A stretch of 64,000 bases of DNA from assembly GCA_016791425.1 (NCBI GenBank), contig JAEUMQ010000003.1:1-64000 (forward strand), given 5' to 3'. Source of the DNA: Hyphomonadaceae bacterium (lineage in GTDB: Bacteria > Pseudomonadota > Alphaproteobacteria > Caulobacterales > Aquidulcibacteraceae). This document shows, piece after piece, positions 1 through 8,789 of this stretch; position 1 is the first letter of the stretch; each line of letters begins with the position of its first letter. The position numbers and the translations under genes are program-made. The notes under the pieces were generated by a model. The model did no database searches, was not told the origin of the DNA, and saw only the letters and a list, made by a program, of their open reading frames with translations.

Positions 1-61
1 CCGGCCGCCGCGGCGCGCGTGGCGCGCGCCGCCTTGTCGGAGGGGTGGGGTGTGGCCGCGG

Positions 62-106
62 CGCCCCCCCCCCCTGCGGGGGGGGGGGGGGGGGGGGGCG
101 GGGCCC
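62..106 (-). repeat. Degenerate palindromic intergenic repeat with long homopolymers
   Basis: A run of 11 C (64-74) is followed within three bases by a run of 21 G (78-98) and then a CGGGG block. The order of blocks matches the clean repeat at 8617-8658, with the interrupting T and A bases lost. I read it as the reverse-oriented partner of the repeat at 193-235. The homopolymers may be real decay or base-calling error. Nothing else in 1-192 looks coding. Confidence 0.5.
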
Positions 107-192
107 CCATGCTCCGCCTCCGGACGTTCTCTGCGTTCACACAGCGTTCCAAGAGAAGGCGCGGGTGTGCGACGCAGCTTTCCCGCGCGGCG

Positions 193-235
193 GTTCACCC
201 CGCCCCCTGCCGCCTCCCCTCGAAGGGGAGGGGGA
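193..235 (+). repeat. Palindromic intergenic repeat (forward element)
   Basis: The element begins GTTCACCCCGCCCCCTGC and ends in a hairpin of CCTCCCC and GGGGAGG arms around TCGA. It is the forward half of pair 1, downstream of the dapA stop codon. The same element recurs at 8731, 13010, 18160 and 30931. Confidence 0.8.
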
Positions 236-246
236 GAGCGCCAGGC

Positions 247-1122
247 TCACAGAAGTCCCGCCTGCGACATGGCGGCTCGCACCACGGGCTGCGCGGCTTC
301 CGAAAGCGGTAGGAGCGGCGCCCGCACCTCGGCGTCGCAGATATCGAGCAGCGAGAGCGCATATTTGGGTGCCGCCGGGGATGGCTCGACGAACATCGCC
401 TTGTGCAGCGCCGCGAGCGTCAGGTTGATCGCACGCGCGCGGGCATAGTCGCCGGCAAGGCAGGCGTTCTGCAGATCGGCGCAAAGCCTGGGCGCGACGT
501 TGGCGGTCACGGAAATGCACCCCTGGCCGCCCATCGCGTTGAAGCCGACGGCCGTATCGTCCTCGCCGGAAATCAGGATGAAGCCGTCGGCGCACTCGTT
601 GGCGTGCTGCGCGACGCGCCCAAGGTCGCGGCTCGCGTCCTTGACGCCGACGATGTTCGCCACGCGCGACAGCTTCGCCACCGTCTCCGGCAGCAGGTCC
701 ACGCTGGTGCGCGCGGGAACGTTGTAGAGCAGCATCGGCAGATCGACGGCCTCGGCGATCGCCTTGAAGTGCGCAAAGAGCCCGGCCTGGCTCGGGCGGT
801 TGTAATAGGGCGTCACCACAAGGCTCGCCCCGGCGCCGGCGGCCTTGGCTTGCTTCGCCAGCTTGATTGCGTGCTCGGTGGAGGCCGCGCCGCAGCCGGC
901 GATCACGATCGTGCGGCCGGCCGCCTCCACCGCAGCGGCGATCACGCGTGCGTGTTCGGCGTCGCTGAGCGTGGGCGATTCCCCGGTCGTGCCGCACGCC
1001 ACGAGGCCGTGCGTCCCGCCTTCGAGCTGGAACGCGATCAGGCGTTGCAGCGCCTCAAGATCGAGCGCGCCGCCGCGAAGCGGCGTCACCAGAGCGGGGA
1101 TCGATCCTTGAAGCTTGATCAT
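247..1122 (-). CDS. dapA: 4-hydroxy-tetrahydrodipicolinate synthase
   Basis: Condenses pyruvate with aspartate semialdehyde, the first committed step of lysine and meso-diaminopimelate synthesis in the cytoplasm. The 291-residue protein has the family's usual length. Visible signature residues are GTTGES near residue 44, the tyrosine of LLYNVPAR (about Y133) and the Schiff-base lysine in IVGVKDAS (about K161). The ATG at 1122 gives an N-terminus (MIKLQGSIPALVTP) typical of the family; the open frame continues upstream to 1254 but without family similarity. It is divergent from the lytic transglycosylase gene, so two cell-wall genes share the 190-bp region between them. Confidence 0.95.
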   Translation of the reverse strand: MIKLQGSIPALVTPLRGGALDLEALQRLIAFQLEGGTHGLVACGTTGESPTLSDAEHARVIAAAVEAAGRTIVIAGCGAASTEHAIKLAKQAKAAGAGASLVVTPYYNRPSQAGLFAHFKAIAEAVDLPMLLYNVPARTSVDLLPETVAKLSRVANIVGVKDASRDLGRVAQHANECADGFILISGEDDTAVGFNAMGGQGCISVTANVAPRLCADLQNACLAGDYARARAINLTLAALHKAMFVEPSPAAPKYALSLLDICDAEVRAPLLPLSEAAQPVVRAAMSQAGLL

Positions 1123-1313
1123 GGCGGTGCGGGAATCATGCAATGCGGGAATCAGGGCGAATTGAGGCCGCTTTTGCTGGGTAGCGTTTTCAGGCGTCCT
1201 GCCGCAAGATCGCGGCGCGACTCGTGACGGACGCGCGCTCGGCGCGCCCGTCAATGCTCATTTGGGCGTGGAACATTGGCGTGGGGACGCGCCATCCGCA
1301 AGCGGAGGCTTCC

Positions 1314-3350
1314 ATGGGCTGGCGGCAAGCCGCTGCCATTGCGGCGACGCTTTTCCTCGTCGGTCTCATTGCGGCCGGCGCGATGCGGCAGAGCGCGCTC
1401 GCCGATCAGGCCGCGCCGACCAGCCTCGCGCTCGGCAACCGCCCGTCGCCCACCGAATATGCGCGCCTGCGCGACGGCATGAGCGCCGCGGCCAGCGGCG
1501 ACTGGCTGAATGTCCGCACGCTGCAGGCGGGCGCGTCCGACACTCTGGTGCGGCGCATCCTGCAATGGAGGATCGCATCCGGCGACGGACCGGCCGGCTT
1601 CAGCGAACTCGCCGCAGCGCTGCGCGAGCTGGAGGACTGGCCCGGACGCACGACGATGCGGCTGCGCGCCGAGCGGGCGATCTTCGATTCCGGGTTGCCG
1701 GCCGGCGAGCGCGCCGCATGGCTGCGGGCCGAAGGCGGCCCGGTCAGCGGCGACGGCAAGATCGCGCTCGCCCAGGCGCTGAAGCAGATCGGGCAGGTGA
1801 GCGGCGCCGAAGTGATCGCGCGCGAAGCGTGGCGCAACGAGAGCCTCTCGCCGCGCGCCGAGCAGATCGCGCTCACGGACTTCGCAAGCGCGCTCACGAT
1901 GGACGATCACGCCGCGCGGCTCGACGCGGCGCTCTGGCGCAACGATCGCGGCGATGCGCAACGCCTGCTGCCCCGCGTCGGCGCCTCCGACCGTCTGACG
2001 GCGGCGGCGCGCATCGCGCTCATGACGCGGCCGCGCCGCGGCCTGCAGGCGGCGGTCGATGCGGTTCCGGCCGCGCGGCGCGACGATCCGGGCCTGCTCT
2101 ATGAGCGCGCGCGCTATGTCCGCAGCGCGGGACGGCCGGAGGATGCGCTGGCCATCGCCAAACGGATCTCCGCGCTCAGCGCCCCGGAAGCCGCGCGCGG
2201 CAAGATCTATAGCGAAAAGCGGCTTTATGTGCCGCGCGCGCTGCGCGGGGGCGACCGGCGCGGCGCCTACGCCCTGGCCTCGAGCCACGGACTTTCGCGC
2301 GGCGAGGAATTCGCCGACGCCGAATGGCTCTCCGGATGGCTGGCGCTGCGCTATCTCAACGAGCCCGCGCTCGCGGCGGAGCATTTCGCGCATCTCGACG
2401 CCAACGTCTCCACGCCGGTCAGCCGCGCGCGGGCGCTCTATTGGCGCGCCGTCGCCTCGCGCGCGCTTGGGCAGACGCAGGTCGCCGACACCCAGCTCGC
2501 GCAGGCGGCGCAGTACGATTACACCTATTACGGCCAGCTGGCGGCGGCGCGGCGCGGCGGCATGCTGCGCCTTTCGGATGCGCCGCCGGTGTCGGCGGAG
2601 GCGCGCCGCCGGTTCGAGGCCCGCGAGCTCGTGCGCGCGCTGCGGCTCATTTCCGAGTTCGGCTCGCAGCGTGATTTCGAGAGCATCGCGTTCTATCTCG
2701 ACGACGTGCTCGACAGCCCGGAGGAGCTTGAGCTTCTGGCGGCGATGGCGCGCGAGGCGGCGTACAACCGCACGGCGCTCCGGAGCGCCAAGGCGGGCGT
2801 CCGGCGCGGCGTCGTCTCGCTCAACGCCGCCTTCCCGGTGATCGACCTGCCCGAGCGCGTGCAGGCGATGTCGCGGCCAGAGCCGGCGCTGGTGTACGCG
2901 ATCATCCGCCAAGAGAGCGAGTTCGATCCGCGCGCGGTCAGCCCGGTGGGCGCGCGCGGGCTCATGCAGCTCATGCCGCGCACCGCGCGCGCCACGGCCG
3001 TGCGCAACGGCATGCGCTACAACGCCCCTTCGCTCACCGGGGACCCGCAATACAATGTGAGCCTCGGCGCCGCGCATCTGGGGGAGCTCATCGACGAGTT
3101 CGGCGGCTCCTACGTGCTCGCCATCGCCGCCTACAACGCCGGGGGCGGCCGCGCGCGCGAATGGATCGCCGATTGGGGCGACCCGCGCTCGCCTTCCACC
3201 GACGTCGTCGATTGGGTGGAGGCGATCCCAATCACCGAGACGCGCAATTACGTGCAACGGGTGATGGAGAACGTGCAGGTCTATCGCCACCGGCTCTCCG
3301 GCCAGCCGACGCCGATCACGATCGAGGAAGACCTCCGCCGCGGGCGCTAA
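1314..3350 (+). CDS. Soluble lytic murein transglycosylase (Slt family)
   Basis: Cleaves the MurNAc-GlcNAc bond of peptidoglycan, leaving 1,6-anhydro ends; acts in the periplasm. The 678-residue product starts with a signal peptide or anchor (hydrophobic residues about 6-25, then MRQSALADQ). A long alpha-helical superhelical region follows, and a C-terminal SLT domain from about residue 520. The catalytic glutamate is E534 in AIIRQESEFDP, followed by GLMQLMP and AYNAGGGRA. The ATG at 1314 is chosen because AGCGGAGG lies 6 bases upstream and it begins the signal peptide; the frame is open back to 1224. Its stop overlaps the convergent dehydratase stop by 4 bases. Confidence 0.93.
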   Translation: MGWRQAAAIAATLFLVGLIAAGAMRQSALADQAAPTSLALGNRPSPTEYARLRDGMSAAASGDWLNVRTLQAGASDTLVRRILQWRIASGDGPAGFSELAAALRELEDWPGRTTMRLRAERAIFDSGLPAGERAAWLRAEGGPVSGDGKIALAQALKQIGQVSGAEVIAREAWRNESLSPRAEQIALTDFASALTMDDHAARLDAALWRNDRGDAQRLLPRVGASDRLTAAARIALMTRPRRGLQAAVDAVPAARRDDPGLLYERARYVRSAGRPEDALAIAKRISALSAPEAARGKIYSEKRLYVPRALRGGDRRGAYALASSHGLSRGEEFADAEWLSGWLALRYLNEPALAAEHFAHLDANVSTPVSRARALYWRAVASRALGQTQVADTQLAQAAQYDYTYYGQLAAARRGGMLRLSDAPPVSAEARRRFEARELVRALRLISEFGSQRDFESIAFYLDDVLDSPEELELLAAMAREAAYNRTALRSAKAGVRRGVVSLNAAFPVIDLPERVQAMSRPEPALVYAIIRQESEFDPRAVSPVGARGLMQLMPRTARATAVRNGMRYNAPSLTGDPQYNVSLGAAHLGELIDEFGGSYVLAIAAYNAGGGRAREWIADWGDPRSPSTDVVDWVEAIPITETRNYVQRVMENVQVYRHRLSGQPTPITIEEDLRRGR

Positions 3351-4321
3351 AGCGGCGCGGCTTCGGGCCCAGCCTGCAGCACTTCTGCGAAGAGCGCGGG
3401 ATCGACATTGCCGCCGCTGGCGACGATCGCGACACTCTTGCCGCGCGCCTCGATCTTGCGTGAGAGCAGCGCCGCGAGCGCGATCGCGCCGGACGGCTCC
3501 AGCACCAGCTTCAGATAACGGAACGCGAAACGCATCGCGTCGCGCACCTCCTCGTCGCTCACGGCAACCGCGCCGGCGAGATGCTTCTGTGCGATCTCCC
3601 AGGTGACGTCGCCCATCTGATCCACCATGAGCGCGTCGCAGAAGGAGCGGATGCCCGGCGGGTTCTTCTCGATCCTCCCCGAAGCCAGCGAGCGGACGAT
3701 GTCGTCATGGCCTTGCGGCTCGGCGGCGTACACCTTCGCGTTCGGATACGCGTGGTGCACCGCGATCGCGGTCCCGCCGACCAGCCCGCCGCCGCTTGCA
3801 GGCGCGATCACGATGTCCGGGGCGATCTCGGCGACGATCTCGCGGCCGACCGTGCCCTGCCCGGCCGCGATGAAGGGATCGTTGAACGGCGGCACGATGA
3901 TCATGCCGCCCTTGTCGGCGATGCGCGCGCCGATCGCCTCGCGGCTCTCGCCGGCGCGATCATAGGTCACGACCTCCGCGCCCAGGCCGCGCGTCGTGTC
4001 GAGCTTCGCCTTCGGCGCATCGGCCGGCATCACGATCGTCGCGCGCATGCCGAAATGCTTCGAGGCGGCCGCCACCGCGATCGCGTGATTGCCGGAAGAG
4101 AAGGCGAGCACGCCCTTGGCGCGCTCTTGCGCGCTCATCGCGGCGAGGCGATTGAACGCGCCGCGGATCTTGAACGCGCCGAAATGCTGCAGGCTCTCGG
4201 CCTTCACGAACACCTTCGCGCCCGTCTCTGCGTCCAGCGCCTGGTGCGTCAGCAGCGGCGTCATGCGCGCGAACGGCGCGATGCGCTCGGCCGCAGCCTC
4301 GATGTCGTTGTAGGAGATCAT
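3347..4321 (-). CDS. Threonine/serine dehydratase, PLP-dependent
   Basis: Deaminates threonine (or serine) to the 2-oxo acid. At 324 residues it is the short, catabolic or biodegradative form: there is no C-terminal ACT regulatory domain as in biosynthetic IlvA. The PLP lysine is K51 in AFKIRGAFN. The phosphate-binding loop SGGGLVGG and the SSGNHAIA loop are both visible. The ATG at 4321 follows the hrpB stop by about 10 bases, so the two genes are probably cotranscribed. A longer frame back to 4435 lies inside hrpB and is not used. Serine racemase activity is known for close relatives and cannot be excluded from sequence. Confidence 0.9.
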   Translation of the reverse strand: MISYNDIEAAAERIAPFARMTPLLTHQALDAETGAKVFVKAESLQHFGAFKIRGAFNRLAAMSAQERAKGVLAFSSGNHAIAVAAASKHFGMRATIVMPADAPKAKLDTTRGLGAEVVTYDRAGESREAIGARIADKGGMIIVPPFNDPFIAAGQGTVGREIVAEIAPDIVIAPASGGGLVGGTAIAVHHAYPNAKVYAAEPQGHDDIVRSLASGRIEKNPPGIRSFCDALMVDQMGDVTWEIAQKHLAGAVAVSDEEVRDAMRFAFRYLKLVLEPSGAIALAALLSRKIEARGKSVAIVASGGNVDPALFAEVLQAGPEAAPL

Positions 4322-4331
4322 GCCAAATTGC

Positions 4332-6779
4332 TCATGGGCGCGGTTTAGCGCGTCTGGTCGGGGGCGCAAGAAGCGGATCCTCCGGCCAGGGATGCTTCGG
4401 ATAGCGCCCGCGCATGTCGCGGCGCACATCGGCATAGGCGCCCTTCCAGAAGCCGGGCAGGTCCTTCGTGGTCGCCACCGGGCGATGCGCGGGCGATGTC
4501 AGGCGCACCAGCAGCGGAACCTTGCCGCCTGCGACGGCCGGATGCGTCGTGGTTCCGAACATCTCCTGCAGCCGCACATCGATCGCAGGCCCGGCTTCGG
4601 CGGTATAGTCGATCTTTGCGGAACCGCCCGCGGGCGTTTCGAACCGCACCGGCGCGTCGTTCTCCAGCGCGCGCTTCTGCGCGTAGGTCAAGCGCGCTTC
4701 GAGCGCGGCGCCCAGGTCGAGCGCCGAGAGCTTCGAGGCGCCCGCCAGCGGCAACCAGCCGAGATCCGCATCGAGCGCCGCGTCGCTCCAATCTGGATAG
4801 TCCCGGCCAAGCGCGCGCAACATCGCGACACGCGCGCGCAATTGGCGATCGTCTTCGCTCCAGGGCAGTCCTCGCTTCTGCACGGCATCGCGCAGCGCCG
4901 CCTCGACCGCTTCGGGCGTCACTTGCGCGGGACCTTCCGACAGCGTGATGCGCCCGAGCTTCTTGGCGCGCGTGGCGCGCACGGCGTCGCCGTCAAAGGT
5001 CGCTTCGATCTTCGTCTCGATCTCGTCGGCGAGCTCGGCCTCGATGGCCTCGCGCGTGATCGGCGCGGCCAGGAGAATGCGGGCGTTGGCGGCGGCGCCG
5101 GCGATCTCGGCGATCGCGAGGAAGGGTTCGCGCGCCAAGGCTTCGGCCGCGTCGAGCGAGGCGGCGCGGCCATTGGCCATCGTGAACGCGCCGGCGCCCC
5201 GCGCCTTGGCCACGCGATCGGGATAGGCGCGCAGCAGCACCGCGCCGGCGCGCGACACATCGCCTTCTTCAAGCTTCGCGCCAGCCATCTTCGCGATCCG
5301 TTGCGCCAATTGCCTTGCCGCCTGCGCGCGCGGCGAGCGTTCGCTGCGCCAGCGCCGCACGCGTTCGGACAAGTCCACGTCGCGGCCGCCCAGTCCCTGC
5401 TCGGTCAACACCAAGGCGATCTCGGCCGCGAGCGCGGGCTCGTCCGCCGCCAGCACCATGTGCGCGAGCCGCGCCGGCAGCGGCAGACGCGCCATCGCGC
5501 TTCCGTGCGGCGTCAACCGGCCATCGGCGTCGAGCGCGCCGGTCGCGCGCAAGAGCTTCTGGGCTTCGGCCCAAGCCGGCGCCGGGGGCGGATCGAGCCA
5601 AGTCAGCGCATAAGGATCGGGCGCGCCCCACGCGGCAAGATCAAGCGCGAGGCCGGAGAGATCCGCATCCAGCATCTCGGGACGGTCGTGCGGCGCCAGC
5701 GCGCGCGTTTCGCCCGCCTCCCAAAGACGGATGCAAACGCCAGGCTCCAGGCGCCCGGCGCGGCCGCGGCGCTGCTCGGCGGCGGCCTGACTGACGCGCA
5801 CGGTTTCAAGCCGAGTCAAGCCGACGTCAGGCTCGTAGCGCGGGCGGCGCGCCAGGCCGGCGTCGATCACCACGCGCACGCCCTCGATGGTGAGGCTCGT
5901 CTCGGCGATGCTGGTGGCGAGCACCACCTTGCGCCTGCCGTCCGGCGCCGGCGCGATCGCGGCGTCCTGCTCGGGCCCGGCCATCGCGCCATAGAGCGGA
6001 CGCACGTCAGCATTGACGCGACCGCGCAACAATTCCGCAACGCGTTCAATTTCCCGCGCGCCTGGAAGGAAGACGAGCAGGCTGCCGGCATGCGCCGCGA
6101 GCGCGGCAGTCACCGCCGCGGCGACCTCGTCCTCCAGCCGCGCGCCCTGCTTCCGCGGCGCATGCTCGATCTCCACAGGAAACATGCGCCCTTTGGCCTC
6201 GATCACCGGCGCGCCGCCGAGCGCCGCGGCGACGCGCGCCACGTCCAAGGTCGCGGACATCACCAGCAGCCGCAGGTCCGGCCGCAGCCCCTGCGCGTCG
6301 CGCGCCAAGGCGAGGCCGAGGTCGCCTTCCAGGCTGCGCTCGTGGAATTCGTCGAAGAGAACCGCCGCAACGCCCTCCAGCGCGGGGTCGGCCAGGATCA
6401 TGCGGGTGAAGACGCCCTCGGTGACCACCTCGACCCGGGTCCGGGGACCGATCCTGCTGTCGAGGCGTACCCGGTAGCCGATCGTTTCGCCGACGTTCTC
6501 GCCGCGCAGCCGCGCCATGAAGCCCGCCGCCGCCCGCGCCGCCATGCGCCGCGGCGACAGGAGCACGATCTTGCCGCCCGCGGCCCAGTCGGCGTCGAGC
6601 AGCGCCAAGGGCGCGCGCGTGGTCTTGCCGGCGCCGGGCGGGGCAACCAGCACGGCCTCGGCGCGTTGCGAGAGGACGGCCTGGAGCTCGGGCAGGACGG
6701 CGTCGATCGGCGCTTCGGGCGCTTCCAAACGGCCGGATCGGGTCGCAAGCGGCGCTGCGCTGGGGTCGGGGGGCGTCAT
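4332..6779 (-). CDS. hrpB: ATP-dependent RNA helicase HrpB
   Basis: Superfamily 2 DEAH/RHA-type helicase, 815 residues, the usual HrpB length. Walker A is APPGAGKTT (about 46-54) and motif II is DEFH (about 143-146, within LFDEFHERSLEGDL). Motif III SAT (MSATLD) and motif VI region QRRGRAGR are present. The C-terminal HrpB-specific domain ends in the family-typical PSPAHRP- and PGFWKGAYADVR-like stretch that links these proteins. The precise RNA substrate of HrpB is not known. It starts 56 bp from the divergent lipoprotein gene. Confidence 0.93.
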   Translation of the reverse strand: MTPPDPSAAPLATRSGRLEAPEAPIDAVLPELQAVLSQRAEAVLVAPPGAGKTTRAPLALLDADWAAGGKIVLLSPRRMAARAAAGFMARLRGENVGETIGYRVRLDSRIGPRTRVEVVTEGVFTRMILADPALEGVAAVLFDEFHERSLEGDLGLALARDAQGLRPDLRLLVMSATLDVARVAAALGGAPVIEAKGRMFPVEIEHAPRKQGARLEDEVAAAVTAALAAHAGSLLVFLPGAREIERVAELLRGRVNADVRPLYGAMAGPEQDAAIAPAPDGRRKVVLATSIAETSLTIEGVRVVIDAGLARRPRYEPDVGLTRLETVRVSQAAAEQRRGRAGRLEPGVCIRLWEAGETRALAPHDRPEMLDADLSGLALDLAAWGAPDPYALTWLDPPPAPAWAEAQKLLRATGALDADGRLTPHGSAMARLPLPARLAHMVLAADEPALAAEIALVLTEQGLGGRDVDLSERVRRWRSERSPRAQAARQLAQRIAKMAGAKLEEGDVSRAGAVLLRAYPDRVAKARGAGAFTMANGRAASLDAAEALAREPFLAIAEIAGAAANARILLAAPITREAIEAELADEIETKIEATFDGDAVRATRAKKLGRITLSEGPAQVTPEAVEAALRDAVQKRGLPWSEDDRQLRARVAMLRALGRDYPDWSDAALDADLGWLPLAGASKLSALDLGAALEARLTYAQKRALENDAPVRFETPAGGSAKIDYTAEAGPAIDVRLQEMFGTTTHPAVAGGKVPLLVRLTSPAHRPVATTKDLPGFWKGAYADVRRDMRGRYPKHPWPEDPLLAPPTRRAKPRP

Positions 6780-6834
6780 TGGCCTTTGGGGCGCATCGGG
6801 TTATGAAGGAATCGCCATCTTTAGGGGCAGGCTG

Positions 6835-7458
6835 ATGAAACTTCGCCTCAAGCACGGCGCTCTGCGCATGATCGCGGTCGGCCTCGCGGTCGCGTCGCTG
6901 GGCGCGTGCGCGACGCTCGGCGGGGGGGGGAAGGACGACCCCGAGGGCGACGGCGGCGACGCGCGGATGGACCGCACGCGCCGCGGCATTGCCAACGCCG
7001 CCACCACGCCGCTCCGGGACGTCGGCCTCATCCGGCCCGAGATCCCGAACGTTCTCAACGACATGACCTATCCCTATCTGACCACATCGCTGGCCGGGGG
7101 ATGCCCCAACATCCTCTACGAGATCGGCCAGCTCGACGCCGTGCTCGGCCCGGAAGATTACCAGCCCGAGGTGCGCCGCGCGATGCGCGAGCGGGGCATG
7201 GACGCGGCCGCCTCCGGCGCGGTGAATGCGGCGGAAGACACCGCCGGCGACATCGTCCCCTTCCGCGGCTGGGTGCGCCGGCTCTCCGGCGCCACCCGAG
7301 CCGAGCGCGAATTCGCCCAGGCGATCGAAATCGGCCAGATGCGGCGCGCGTTCCTCCGCGGCTTCGGCGCGTCGCTCGGCTGCCGCTATGTGCTGCCGGC
7401 GCCGCCGCCGGGCGCGCAGGCGCGCAACAACCAGGGCTCGGTTCCCAATCCGCCCTGA
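6835..7458 (+). CDS. Conserved hypothetical lipoprotein
   Basis: A 207-residue protein with a lipoprotein signal peptide: positive MKLRLKH start, hydrophobic core, and lipobox VASLGAC with the cysteine at about residue 24. The mature part is mixed helical with one internal cysteine (GGCPNILYEI) and another near the C-terminus (GCRYVLP), which could form a disulfide in the periplasm. It ends in a proline-rich tail. The ATG at 6835 is preceded by AGGGGCAGG. I do not recognise a characterised domain. It stands alone between divergent hrpB and convergent tgt. Confidence 0.8.
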   Translation: MKLRLKHGALRMIAVGLAVASLGACATLGGGGKDDPEGDGGDARMDRTRRGIANAATTPLRDVGLIRPEIPNVLNDMTYPYLTTSLAGGCPNILYEIGQLDAVLGPEDYQPEVRRAMRERGMDAAASGAVNAAEDTAGDIVPFRGWVRRLSGATRAEREFAQAIEIGQMRRAFLRGFGASLGCRYVLPAPPPGAQARNNQGSVPNPP

Positions 7459-7471
7459 GCCGGGACACGGC

Positions 7472-8584
7472 CTAGCGCTTCAAGCCCTCACGAAATCCCG
7501 CAACGAAATCGGCCAGCGTCCCGCCCGCGATCGCGGCGCGCAGGCGGCGCATGAGGCTCTGGTAGTAGGCGATATTGTGCCAGGAGAGCAGCACCTGGGC
7601 GGTGAGCTCCTCGGCCTTCACCAGATGATGCAGATAGGCCTTCGAATAGTCCCGGCTCGCCGGGCAATCGAGGCTTTCATCGAGCGGCGCCAGGTCTTCC
7701 GTGAACTGAGCGTTCTTGAGATTGATCGGCCCGGCGTCGCTCCAGGCCTGCCCGTGGCGGCCCGCGCGCGTCGGCAGCACGCAATCGAACATGTCGATGC
7801 CGCGCGCGACGCTCTCAACGAGGTCAATCGGCTTGCCGACGCCCATCAGGTAACGCGGCCGGGACGCGGGCAAGAACGGAACCACGCCGTCGAGCACGCG
7901 GAGCATCTCCTCGTGCGTCTCGCCGACGGCAAGCCCGCCGACGGCATAGCCGTCGAAGCCTTCGGCGGCCAGCGTTTCAGCCGCGGCGCGCCGGAGATCG
8001 TCGTCGGCGCCGCCCTGCACGATCGCGAAGAGGTTCTGCGTCTCGCGGGCGCCGAATGCGCGCTTGCAGCGCTCGGCCCAGCGAAGCGACCGCTCGCAGG
8101 CGCGCGCGACTTCCTCGCGCGGCGCGGGCAACGCGGGGCATTCGTCGAGCTGCATGACGATGTCGGCGCCGAGGAGATCAGCCTGGATCTCGATCGCGCG
8201 CTCCGGCGAGAGCGCGACTTTGGCGCCGTCGATGTGGCTCTGGAAGGTGACGCCGGCATCGTCGATGGTGCGCAGCTTGGACAAGGACATCACCTGGTAG
8301 CCGCCGGAATCGGTCAATACCGGGCCGTCCCAGCGCATGAAGCGGTGTAATCCGCCCAGCCTGGCGACGCGCTCGGCGCCGGGCCTGAGCATCAGATGGT
8401 AGGTGTTGCCGAGCACGATCTGGGCGCCGGCCTGGCGCACCTGATCGAAGGTGAGCGCCTTCACCGTCGCGGCGGTCCCCACCGGCATGAAGGCCGGCGT
8501 GTCGATCGCGCCCCGCGACGTCGTCAATCTTCCAACGCGCGCGGCGCCATCCTTCGCCGTGATCTCGAACGGAAACGCGCTCAT
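7472..8584 (-). CDS. tgt: tRNA-guanine transglycosylase
   Basis: Exchanges G34 of GUN-anticodon tRNAs for preQ1 in queuosine synthesis. The 370-residue TIM barrel shows the acid in [12 protein letters not shown] and the nucleophile aspartate in [12 protein letters not shown]. The structural zinc site is odd: the family has C-x-C-x2-C plus a histidine, whereas here the stretch reads [16 protein letters not shown], so only the middle cysteine and the histidine remain. The DNA confirms CTC, TGC and AGC at the three positions. It is read after queA on the same strand, with a palindromic repeat pair between them. Function is secure at family level; activity without the zinc site is uncertain. Confidence 0.93.
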   Translation of the reverse strand: MSAFPFEITAKDGAARVGRLTTSRGAIDTPAFMPVGTAATVKALTFDQVRQAGAQIVLGNTYHLMLRPGAERVARLGGLHRFMRWDGPVLTDSGGYQVMSLSKLRTIDDAGVTFQSHIDGAKVALSPERAIEIQADLLGADIVMQLDECPALPAPREEVARACERSLRWAERCKRAFGARETQNLFAIVQGGADDDLRRAAAETLAAEGFDGYAVGGLAVGETHEEMLRVLDGVVPFLPASRPRYLMGVGKPIDLVESVARGIDMFDCVLPTRAGRHGQAWSDAGPINLKNAQFTEDLAPLDESLDCPASRDYSKAYLHHLVKAEELTAQVLLSWHNIAYYQSLMRRLRAAIAGGTLADFVAGFREGLKR

Positions 8585-8616
8585 CGTCCGTATCCGGAAC
8601 GTTGCGGGACGTGGCG

Positions 8617-8658
8617 CCCCCCTCCCCCCGGGGGGAGGGGGCAGGGGGCGGGGTGAAC
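8617..8658 (-). repeat. Palindromic intergenic repeat (reverse element, pair 2)
   Basis: A CCTCCCC and GGGGAGG hairpin followed by CAGGGGGCGGGGTGAAC. It faces the forward element at 8731 across 72 bp. It lies between queA and tgt and could form a large structure in their shared transcript. Confidence 0.85.
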
Positions 8659-8730
8659 CTCGACGTCAAACAGGCTTGGCGACGTTGTCATGCGTATCGA
8701 AGCTTTCGGCGAATTCCATTCGTTGGCGCA

Positions 8731-8771
8731 ACACCCCACCCCCTTCCCCCTCCCCTCGAAGGGGAGGGGGC
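8731..8771 (+). repeat. Palindromic intergenic repeat (forward element, pair 2)
   Basis: Starts AACACCCCACCCCCTTCC and ends with the CCTCCCC-TCGA-AGGGGAGG hairpin. It is the inverted partner of 8617-8658. Confidence 0.85.
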
Positions 8772-8789
8772 GCAAATCTCCGAGCGCCG

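Noticed and set aside
19-448. Three overlapping plus-strand frames at the left edge
   Set aside because: They translate homopolymers, a palindromic repeat and the antisense of dapA; no domain, ribosome site or conserved start is visible.
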